From NCBI GenBank assembly GCA_005223035.1, contig NJBK01000008.1, positions 1 through 64,000 of the forward strand: a stretch of 64,000 nucleotides of DNA, written 5' to 3'. The stretch comes from Chloroflexi bacterium B3_Chlor. Lineage in GTDB: Bacteria; Chloroflexota; Anaerolineae; UBA7937; B3-Chlor. This document shows, one piece after another, positions 8,615-15,123 of the stretch. The notes beneath the pieces were generated by a model. That model made no database searches and was not told where the DNA came from. It saw only the letters and a list, made by a program, of their open reading frames with translations. Position numbers and translations under genes: made by a program. Position 1 is the first letter of the stretch. Each line of letters opens with the position of its first letter.

Positions 8615-8968
8615 ATGTCCAATGACATGATCATTAGGCTTCTGGAGGACATCAAAGGTCAGCTGGTCCCCATAAGCGATGCCTTTCAGGGAGAGTATGA
8701 CGAAAGGCTACGGGTTCTGGCTCGCATGGAAGAGGTTGTCAATACCGATGGACGCAAGACGGTATACCCAGTCATGAATGGCCTCCGTACGCAGGCGGAG
8801 ATTGCGACTGAAGCAGGCGTTAGCCGCGCCATGGTGAGCCGCTTCGTTCCTCCGCTATTGGAAGCAGAGCTAATTGAGATCGTGAGGGATGGAGCGGTCG
8901 AGAAGCCCCGGGCGCTGTACCATCTTGAAACAGGGAGGCCGATAAGGAGGAACAAACATGGCGACTGA
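8615..8968 (+). CDS. Small winged-helix DNA-binding protein (paralogue A)
   Basis: A 117-residue protein with an amphipathic N-terminal helix (residues ~5-40) and then a winged helix-turn-helix (residues ~48-105). The pattern is YPVMNGLRTQAEIATEAGVS, a recognition helix with SRAMVSRFVPPLLEAELIEI, and a basic wing. It resembles MarR/ArsR-like regulators and shares its layout with the three other small winged-helix proteins in this block. GGAGG at 8603-8607 sets the ATG start. The gene overlaps the next one by 11 bases, so translation is probably coupled. It is likely a transcription regulator or a DNA-sensing subunit; its target is unknown. Confidence 0.72.
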   Translation: MSNDMIIRLLEDIKGQLVPISDAFQGEYDERLRVLARMEEVVNTDGRKTVYPVMNGLRTQAEIATEAGVSRAMVSRFVPPLLEAELIEIVRDGAVEKPRALYHLETGRPIRRNKHGD

Positions 8969-9317
8969 GGAGAAGCAGAGATACGCATTTGAGCGGACGG
9001 TGGTGGAGTTACTCACAGAGTTGCTGGCATGGACCAAGTTGGAGGCGCGACCCCGGGCAGCGGCGCGTCTCGCGGATATTCTAGATTCCGACGAGAAGAA
9101 GCTGGCGTACCAATACTCTGATGGTAGAAGAGTGGTGAGAGAGATCAGCCAGCTGACCGGGGTGGACAAGAACACGATTTCAACATGGTGTCGTGAGTGG
9201 GACGGTTTGGGCATCATGGAACAGGCGAAAACGCGGAAAGGGAGGCGGCAGAGACTGGTGTCACTGGAAAGTGTGGGCATTGAGGTGCCACCATTGCCGC
9301 GTGGGGAGGAAAAATGA
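8958..9317 (+). CDS. Small winged-helix DNA-binding protein (paralogue B)
   Basis: A 119-residue protein laid out as in the gene before it: a helical N-terminus, then LAYQYSDGRRVVREISQLTG and a recognition helix around VDKNTISTWCREWDGLGI, ending in a basic wing (TRKGRRQRL). AAGGAGG, about five to ten bases before the ATG at 8958, marks the start. It overlaps the upstream gene by 11 bases and shares an ATGA stop-start with the next, so the three form one translational unit. It is predicted to bind DNA; I see no ligand or enzyme domain. Confidence 0.72.
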   Translation: MATEEKQRYAFERTVVELLTELLAWTKLEARPRAAARLADILDSDEKKLAYQYSDGRRVVREISQLTGVDKNTISTWCREWDGLGIMEQAKTRKGRRQRLVSLESVGIEVPPLPRGEEK

Positions 9318-9694
9318 GTGAGACAACACTTTCCCTTGAAGAGAAGGTGAAGCTCGTCGAAGGCCTGGAGGAGCTCAGGCAATTGACTGAAAAGACGGTT
9401 CTCCTATTGAGACTCCTTGCCCACGCAAAGTACGAAAAGGCAATTTCGCAGGTACTGCCATCGGAGGAGCAGCGCGTTGTATATGCGCACAGTGATGGTG
9501 CTCGCTCCTCTAGACGGGTGGGCGAAACCGCGGGACTTCCTCACACAAAGGTCAGCCGCTGGTGGAGGGAGTGGGCCGAAAAGGGCATGGGCGACCGTGT
9601 GTCAGTGCGAGGACCCGGAAAGCGCTTCATGGCCAAATACACTCTCTTGGCGCTAGCTGTCGCGGTTCTGGAGGGCCAGGTCAAGCCAGACTAG
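9314..9694 (+). CDS. Small winged-helix DNA-binding protein (paralogue C)
   Basis: A 126-residue protein with an N-terminal helical segment (residues ~8-45), then VVYAHSDGARSSRRVGETAG and a recognition helix near LPHTKVSRWWREWAEKGM, with a basic wing and a hydrophobic C-terminus. The DG-x-R turn before the first HTH helix is shared with its two upstream neighbours. The ATG at 9314 overlaps the previous stop (ATGA), and GGGGAGGA precedes it. It is probably a third subunit or regulator of the same set. Confidence 0.7.
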   Translation: MSETTLSLEEKVKLVEGLEELRQLTEKTVLLLRLLAHAKYEKAISQVLPSEEQRVVYAHSDGARSSRRVGETAGLPHTKVSRWWREWAEKGMGDRVSVRGPGKRFMAKYTLLALAVAVLEGQVKPD

Positions 9695-9794
9695 CGTCGA
9701 GCAGCCAAGGGCGCGGTGAACATGGATAACAAAGGCCTGAGAGAAGCCGAGACAATCTCTGAAGGACGAAGACAGAGGCTCTTCGCGTGCGACG

Positions 9795-10457
9795 GTGTAT
9801 CGTGAATTGGCGAAAACGAGGGCGAAGTATCCTGACGCAACTCAGGAGCAGCTATGGCTCCTTCTTGGTTATGAGCTAGGGGTCTCGATAGGCAAATTCG
9901 AGGACGATGCGAACCAGCTGGCGCAGGTGGGAGAGTTACGCAGGAGATGGGATGCTGGTGCCACTTCGGTGCCGCCAGTCTCCAGTGCTGAATCCAAGCC
10001 GCCCCGTGGCAGGCCAAGGGAACGTTTGGCCAGGGAGAGCTTTGAGTTTGTGTCCGATCCTAAGATCAAGGCCATATGCCAAAGAGATCACCAAGAGCTG
10101 GGGAAGGTGCGTCGTGCGCAGGCGCACAAGAGCACTATCGTCCTTTCGGGCGGGTTGTTGGAGGCGTTGCTTTCGGATGCCTTGGACAGACGACCTATTG
10201 AAGCTAGAGCCTGCTACAAGAAGCTGTACCCCAAGACAAAGCGAGTGAAGTGGACACTAGAATGCCGAATCGCGGTCGCTGAAGAGTTGGAAATCATCAC
10301 GCCGGGCGCAACGCAATTGAGCCACACTCTGCGGCATTATCGGACCCTGGTCCACCCTGACAAGGAAATCAAGAGCGGCTACAAGGTTGAAAAGGAGGAA
10401 GCCGAGATCGCCGCTAACATGGTGCAGATTGTGATGCGGGATCTAAAAGAGCCCTAG
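9795..10457 (+). CDS. HEPN-like domain protein
   Basis: A 220-residue protein, opened here at a GTG. Residues ~1-80 are a charged linker (including a Pro/Arg-rich RGRPRERLAR stretch) and ~85-218 are helical. The segment KSTIVLSGGLLEALLSDAL and the later LSHTLRHYRTLVHPDKEIKS follow the plan of HEPN-type helical bundles. R180-x6-H187 (or R183-x3-H187) would be the RNase-like Arg/His pair. HEPN proteins are common toxins and defence effectors. Downstream of the three winged-helix genes, this suggests effector-plus-regulator. The start is uncertain: an ATG at 9722 opens a 27-codon frame that would join this one after a single-base shift near 9785. Confidence 0.6.
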   Translation: MYRELAKTRAKYPDATQEQLWLLLGYELGVSIGKFEDDANQLAQVGELRRRWDAGATSVPPVSSAESKPPRGRPRERLARESFEFVSDPKIKAICQRDHQELGKVRRAQAHKSTIVLSGGLLEALLSDALDRRPIEARACYKKLYPKTKRVKWTLECRIAVAEELEIITPGATQLSHTLRHYRTLVHPDKEIKSGYKVEKEEAEIAANMVQIVMRDLKEP

Positions 10458-10884
10458 ACCTTCCGAGGCACGTCGCGCTTGGCAACCCTACCTATCTTCC
10501 GCCGTCGTAGTGTGCGGGTCCCGGGAGACTGTTGCCTCGGCACCAGCAGTGATCAACTACTACGGTTTGAGAACATTGTAGTCAGGGATCGTGTCTGAGT
10601 CACCCTTGGGGCAACACCACGGATATTGAGCAGCGTACCATCAGGGATATCAACATAAGACAGTTAGGAGGCTACACCTCCTCATCAGCTTTGCTCCCAG
10701 CTTGAACCTGGAAGCCAGGGTAGGCAAGACCGTGAGGGCAACAATCCACGAACTGTCTATGTAGGCCATTCGCCTGGCTGGATTCGAGGCACAGCCGGGT
10801 GCTCAGCGAGCGGGCTCAAGTCCGAGTTGTCCAACGTGAGAAAACCCAAAGGCGCAGTAACCACAGATAGTCGGAGAGAGTCTT
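10458..10884 (+). other. Intergenic spacer inside the winged-helix/HEPN/nuclease block
   Basis: About 425 bases with no supported coding frame. A short perfect hairpin, AGGAGG-ctaca-CCTCCT, lies near 10670. I see no strong -35/-10 pair before the next gene. It may hold a promoter or a small RNA, but nothing specific can be shown. Confidence 0.3.
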
Positions 10885-11313
10885 ATGGCTGAAGAGGCAG
10901 CATGGAGGCGTGCTATTCAAAGGCGCCTGGAGCAGTTGACGTGGCACGTTGATTCCATTGATGAGTCGGTGGTGCTCTTGGCTAGAGCACAGCGCGACGC
11001 TATCACTCAAGACATCCTGCAACTATTCAAGGGCCGTTACGGACGGGTGAAAGTGCCCATGGCAAGGGTATATCTAGCGCTCGATGGTCGCCGAAACCAA
11101 AGGGAAATAGCTCGGTCAACGCGAATCGCAGAATCCAATCTTTCAGTTGAGATAAGTGGGCTCAAGACGAAAGGCCTAATAGAGATAGTGGACGCGGGTC
11201 CGTCTGGCAACATCTACGGCAAGAAGAAATGGGATGCTCTGCTCGGAATCAGCGACACTCTCAAACGTTTGCTAGAGCAGCAGCAACCCAAGAGCGGCGA
11301 GGACGATGCCTAG
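10885..11313 (+). CDS. Winged-helix DNA-binding protein (paralogue D)
   Basis: A 142-residue protein related in layout to the three small winged-helix proteins at 8615-9694. It has a helical N-terminus (RRLEQLTWHVDSIDESVVLL), then VYLALDGRRNQREIARSTRI, a recognition helix near AESNLSVEISGLKTKGLIEI, a Gly-rich wing and a C-terminal charged helix. The ATG at 10885 has GGAGAG six bases upstream, and an in-frame stop at 10858 rules out a longer form. It overlaps the nuclease-like gene by eight bases, so the two are probably co-translated. It may be a DNA-recognition or regulatory partner of that protein. Confidence 0.7.
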   Translation: MAEEAAWRRAIQRRLEQLTWHVDSIDESVVLLARAQRDAITQDILQLFKGRYGRVKVPMARVYLALDGRRNQREIARSTRIAESNLSVEISGLKTKGLIEIVDAGPSGNIYGKKKWDALLGISDTLKRLLEQQQPKSGEDDA

Positions 11314-12082
11314 GAGGTTGACGGGTGTGACATATGCCGAAGCATATGATGTAGTGCTGGCGTACATGAGGCGCCGACGGTTCGAGGACGTAGATAGACT
11401 TGCCGACAGAATAGCCGAGACAACCGCGGGGTGTCTCTCCGCGGGTCTTGATACCGCGTCGACCGTGGAACAGTTGATGAGATTGAATTCACACTCGTTC
11501 TCGCTTAATCGCGTCTCGAAGGCCCAATTCCTGTCCGACATTGAGCGGCATGTGCGCGCCCAAGTCCAGACACTTCCTCTGGGTTTCACCGCACCTAGTC
11601 TTCGGCAGACCATTCTCCAACTATTGGATGTGGACGATTCTGCAGTCAAGAATACACAGGTCTTCCGTGGAAAGAACCACGACATTCTCTTGCGGCACTT
11701 CGCCAAGTGGCTTAGAGGAAGAATGCATGAACTAGGACTCAGTGCAACATCCGCGGTTTCCCAGGGGCCGTCTGATCAGGGCGTCGATGCGATAATGGAA
11801 GTCACGAACGGTGTTGCAGGCAGGGTAGGCATTCAGCTGGAGAACGATACTACAATAAGGAAGAACGACTTCAACGAACAGATGGCAAGAGTGTATGGCT
11901 TGTATGACATCAATGAGGTCGATCTCTTGATAATTGTCTTTTGCGGTGACGAGACGAATCGGTCAGTGCAAATGAAGGTCAGACATCAGATCGCGATAGC
12001 AGCTCAGAAGAAAGATCGCAACCTAATCACCATTGAGCCGACAAAGGCCCTCTCTATTCTCGGACCCCACCTGGAATCATGA
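11306..12082 (+). CDS. PD-(D/E)XK (Mrr-like) nuclease-fold protein, variant active site
   Basis: A 258-residue protein. The N-terminal ~130 residues are helical with no recognised domain. From ~125 the order is a helix (DILLRHFAKWLRGRM), then QGPSDQGVDAIMEV (D161), then GRVGIQLENDTTI (Q177-x-E179), then a helix and the strand VDLLIIVFCGDE. This spacing matches the core of Mrr-like restriction endonucleases, where the pattern is Asp then Gln/Glu-x-Lys; here the Lys position is Glu. It could be an altered or inactive nuclease, or a DNA-binding scaffold. It overlaps the winged-helix gene by eight bases. The fold is inferred from pattern only. Confidence 0.55.
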   Translation: MPRRLTGVTYAEAYDVVLAYMRRRRFEDVDRLADRIAETTAGCLSAGLDTASTVEQLMRLNSHSFSLNRVSKAQFLSDIERHVRAQVQTLPLGFTAPSLRQTILQLLDVDDSAVKNTQVFRGKNHDILLRHFAKWLRGRMHELGLSATSAVSQGPSDQGVDAIMEVTNGVAGRVGIQLENDTTIRKNDFNEQMARVYGLYDINEVDLLIIVFCGDETNRSVQMKVRHQIAIAAQKKDRNLITIEPTKALSILGPHLES

Positions 12083-12194
12083 GTGCATGCCCCACCAGAT
12101 CATACTTCTGCCCCCCCGCTGGGGACGGCGGCGAATTCGTTGATGCCGAGTTACCCCTCCACCAAGATCGCCATTACGAGCACCCTCTCGGGAT

Positions 12195-13181
12195 CTAAGT
12201 GCGCAGTTCCACCACATCACCATCAGCAAGCACGTGGTCGCGCCCCACCATTTGACCGTCATATGCGGCACTGCCCCACACCCGGGCCGTTTTCAGATTG
12301 TCTAGAAAATCCTGGTGGACCTTTCCCGCAAAGCCCTCTATGGTGCTCTCCTCCTTCAATACAAACGGTGCGGTGAGATCGGGCTTCTTCCCAGGGGGTT
12401 TGGTGTAAACTCGAATGATTTCGAGGCGCTCGAACACCTCCAGCTTCAGGCGTTCAAGGTTTCGACCGGTAGTTGAGGAGACGGGGAGTAAGGGCCAGTT
12501 CTCCTCGAGCAGTTCCTGAAAGATCTCAAAATCCTCATCTGAATCCTCGTCATCGTTCTTGTTGACCACTACTAGCAGCGGTATGAAGGTCAGACCTGTC
12601 GGTTCAGGGTAGCGATCTCTCAGACGGCGAGGGGCGATACGGTGTTCTTGCAGTAGGGCGATTGTGTCCTCGAGCTGCTGAATTGGATCTGTCCGCAAAT
12701 CCACGACTAGCAGAATGAGGTCGGATCTCCGAATCAGATCCAGCAATTCCGGCTCCACAAAGTCCCAATTCAGTGGTGGCGTGTCAATCAACTGGATCTG
12801 GATGTTCTCCATGGGCATCATTCCGGGCGTGGGTTCCCAGGTGGTGTGAGGAGCATCCGCCACCTCAGGGGTGGCGTTGGTCAGAGCTGCCACGAGGGCG
12901 GATTTCCCCACGTTGGTGGGGCCGACGACGACCACTTGTCCCGCCCCCTCTCTGTCTATACGGAAGGCGGACTCTCGCTTACTGGGGCGTTTTCGCGCCT
13001 GGTCCGTAGCCTTCAGTTTGGAGAGTCGCCTGCGAAAACCCGCGCGTAGTTTGTCAGTGCCCTTGTGTTTGGGAATCGTGCGAAGCAATTCTTCGAGACG
13101 CGCGATTTTCTCCGCAGTCGACCTTGCTGCGCGATATCCCTTTTCCGCCTCGAAGTACTCTGGGGGAAGGTTTGCTGGCAT
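12195..13181 (-). CDS. DRG/Obg-like GTPase with C-terminal TGS domain
   Basis: A 328-residue GTPase of the Obg/DRG superfamily. It begins with a helical N-terminus (MPANLPPEYFEAEKGY, then a KHKGTDKL motif). The G domain has the P-loop VVVGPTNVGKSALVAAL, G3 as IDTPPL and G4 as VVNKND. The last ~75 residues form a TGS domain (VYTKPPGKK ... VLADGDVVEL). DRG-like proteins bind ribosomes or RNA and act in translation or stress responses. The ATG at 13181 is preferred over an upstream GTG at 13202 because the family typically begins MPANL. It stands alone. Confidence 0.88.
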   Translation of the reverse strand: MPANLPPEYFEAEKGYRAARSTAEKIARLEELLRTIPKHKGTDKLRAGFRRRLSKLKATDQARKRPSKRESAFRIDREGAGQVVVVGPTNVGKSALVAALTNATPEVADAPHTTWEPTPGMMPMENIQIQLIDTPPLNWDFVEPELLDLIRRSDLILLVVDLRTDPIQQLEDTIALLQEHRIAPRRLRDRYPEPTGLTFIPLLVVVNKNDDEDSDEDFEIFQELLEENWPLLPVSSTTGRNLERLKLEVFERLEIIRVYTKPPGKKPDLTAPFVLKEESTIEGFAGKVHQDFLDNLKTARVWGSAAYDGQMVGRDHVLADGDVVELRT

Positions 13182-13411
13182 AGCTCTAGGGTATTCTGTC
13201 ACGGCATGAGGCCAGACGTAAGCTCGTCTGGCGGACGAGCCTATGGACCGTCACCAATTGCTCAGGCTTCCAAAGGGGGCGTGGACTTCTGCCTGAGGGT
13301 GTAGCGGGTTCTGTCTCGGCACAAGGCGGCGGGCAGCGATGGAATCCGCCATCTCGGGTTCTGCGGAAGTGGATTCCTCCAGACATGTCTGACGGGCCAC
13401 TGCGCGGCGCC

Positions 13412-14107
13412 TCAGAGCTCCCGCGATTCCAGCTTCCACTCATAGTGACAATCCGAACATCTCCATTTCCTCTTTGGAAAAGGGATAGGGAAGCCCAGCA
13501 GTAGCCAGGCGGCGAAGGCAACACGCAGGTCATACTTCTGGTAGCGCGTCCGGAAAGACCCGCAAGCGGGGCACCTTGGCTGCTCATCTTCCGAGAGCTC
13601 AACCTCGTGTGAGGTGTCGTGAAGGATGTCGAGCGCTCTTTGAACTTCCAGCGCCATCACCTGCAGCTTCGCCCGACCTAAGGCGTTGGAGTACAGCCAG
13701 TTCAGGGTTATCATGTAGTCATCGGCCACGAACGCGGAGATCCCAGCAGCCTCCAGTTTCGTCTTCGGTACATAGGCATCCAGTGGGTGGCTGAAGGTGG
13801 CGATTGTGATCAAGTCACGGCTCATCCCAAGCTCGCGTTCCAGGTCGAGCAAGTTGTCTACGGCTTCGTAGAACTTGGGATCAAGAGCGATGGCTTGCCC
13901 ATAGGCTTTGAGGGCTTCTACTTCCCGGCCTAGCTCTTCCAAGACGATCCCGCGGAGATTGTGAGCATCAGCGAAAGATGGAGCGATCTCAATGGCTGCA
14001 TCGCACTCGTGGAGAGCTTCTTCGAACTCATCGTTGACGTCGTGTTCGTGTGCTCGATTGAAGTGCTGTCCCGCTTCGGACAGCCCACTAAGACCCTCTG
14101 GCTCCAA
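13412..14107 (-). CDS. TPR protein with DUF2007-like domain and zinc ribbon
   Basis: A 231-residue soluble protein in three parts. Residues ~8-90 are tetratricopeptide repeats (FNRAHEHDVNDEFEEALHEC, then AHNLRGIVLEELGREVEALK and ALDPKFYEAV). Residues ~100-165 resemble DUF2007, a putative signal-transducing domain (VPKTKLEAAGISAFVADDYM). The C-terminus has CPACG and CSDCHYEW, forming a zinc ribbon interrupted by a hydrophobic stretch. The start is a TTG at 14107 with GGAGAG five bases upstream. It probably acts as an adaptor or sensor; no partner is indicated. Confidence 0.78.
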   Translation of the reverse strand: MEPEGLSGLSEAGQHFNRAHEHDVNDEFEEALHECDAAIEIAPSFADAHNLRGIVLEELGREVEALKAYGQAIALDPKFYEAVDNLLDLERELGMSRDLITIATFSHPLDAYVPKTKLEAAGISAFVADDYMITLNWLYSNALGRAKLQVMALEVQRALDILHDTSHEVELSEDEQPRCPACGSFRTRYQKYDLRVAFAAWLLLGFPIPFPKRKWRCSDCHYEWKLESREL

Positions 14108-14407
14108 GTCCGCTCTCCAGTCATCCGCCTAACGTTTCTCTGGGCTCACCACCCTGACCTACTAGCCGTTCGCCAGGTTCAGGCCAGCGGTCGTCACAAA
14201 CAGCACCGCCAGCACGCCGAAATCCGCCACAGGAGAGAGGCCGACGTCTGGTGTGGACCAGTCCACGCGCCCGTCGACACTCACTGCATTGTGTAGAATG
14301 ACCCGTGGTAACATTGTGGACAGCCCTCTCACGGATTTCACCTTAGTGCGCGGTGGGCCGGGTGCAATGAGGTATCAACCCTGTCTGCTGTGGATTCATG
14401 ACCTCAC
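14108..14407. other. Intergenic region with a decayed transporter fragment
   Basis: This gap contains a short duplicate of the neighbouring SLC13 transporter gene (14169-14250, listed separately). The remainder shows no gene. Confidence 0.5.
14169..14250 (-). pseudogene. Fragment duplicated from the adjacent SLC13-family transporter gene
   Basis: On the minus strand this reads as DVGLSPVADFGVLAVLFVTT followed by AGLNLAN and a stop. The intact gene has DVALSPVVDLGMLPVLAVLF at the matching place (nucleotides about 15400-15490). The fragment lacks three codons and ends abruptly in TAG. It has no start and is far too short to function. It is a relic of a partial duplication about 1.2 kb from the source. 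Confidence 0.65.
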
Positions 14408-15031
14408 TCACAGATTCATCGCCATCATTGTTTCCCTGTAAGCGCCGAGAACCACCAGGAGCACTCCCATCACCAGGAGAAGCATCTCTCGTTTTGACAG
14501 TCGAATCTCACGAAAGTCCATTACTTTGACAAACTTGTCACTCCACTTGCACCAACTGTCGCGTTGATAGATCCCGAGTTTCACTGTCGCGGCAATGACC
14601 AAGATATAGCCAAGTATTTCCACTTCACCGATAGAAAGGCCCAGAGCCATGCCTTCGCGCACAGAATAGCGCGCAAGGTCATCTATAGCAAACGAGTTAG
14701 TTCCAACTACCAGGCCGCTGACAATCCCCAGCGAGATGGGCAAGAAATACCCCAACGAGAAACCTCTCACTTTCATGAGATTGAGCAGGACGCAGAGAAC
14801 CGTTACCCAACCTATGTTGATAACTAGAGTTCGGCCAAACTCGGGCCAAAACGATTCTGGAGCGGCTACAAACTCAGCTATGACTCCCATGGGGGTCCCA
14901 CGCATAACACCTTCTGGCAGCAAATGGTAGCCAATCAGAAATGAAGTATTGGATACGAGTGTATAGAGTCCATAGAGGCACAGGGTCCGCTTGAACACAC
15001 CGTTTTGCGATTCGGACTGATGCGATTTCAT
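14408..15031 (-). CDS. Integral membrane protein, SpoIIM-like candidate
   Basis: A 207-residue polytopic protein with about five hydrophobic segments: residues ~15-35, ~72-88, ~97-112, ~133-153 and ~185-203. The layout, with a large central loop and a later Gly/Glu-containing segment (LGLSIGEVEILGYILVIAAT), is reminiscent of SpoIIM/DUF95 family membrane proteins, but the signature is not strong. GGAGG lies five bases before the ATG at 15031, which decides the start; the same frame extends further upstream, but only through the neighbouring transporter gene's territory. It is probably co-transcribed with that transporter. Confidence 0.6.
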   Translation of the reverse strand: MKSHQSESQNGVFKRTLCLYGLYTLVSNTSFLIGYHLLPEGVMRGTPMGVIAEFVAAPESFWPEFGRTLVINIGWVTVLCVLLNLMKVRGFSLGYFLPISLGIVSGLVVGTNSFAIDDLARYSVREGMALGLSIGEVEILGYILVIAATVKLGIYQRDSWCKWSDKFVKVMDFREIRLSKREMLLLVMGVLLVVLGAYRETMMAMNL

Positions 15032-15123
15032 ATCGCCTCCTTGGCAGCTAGCAGCCGCTACAGGATGAATTGGTCGATGGCCACGTGCGAGAGGGGCCGA
15101 GCAGCACTGTGCGAAGGTGCCTA

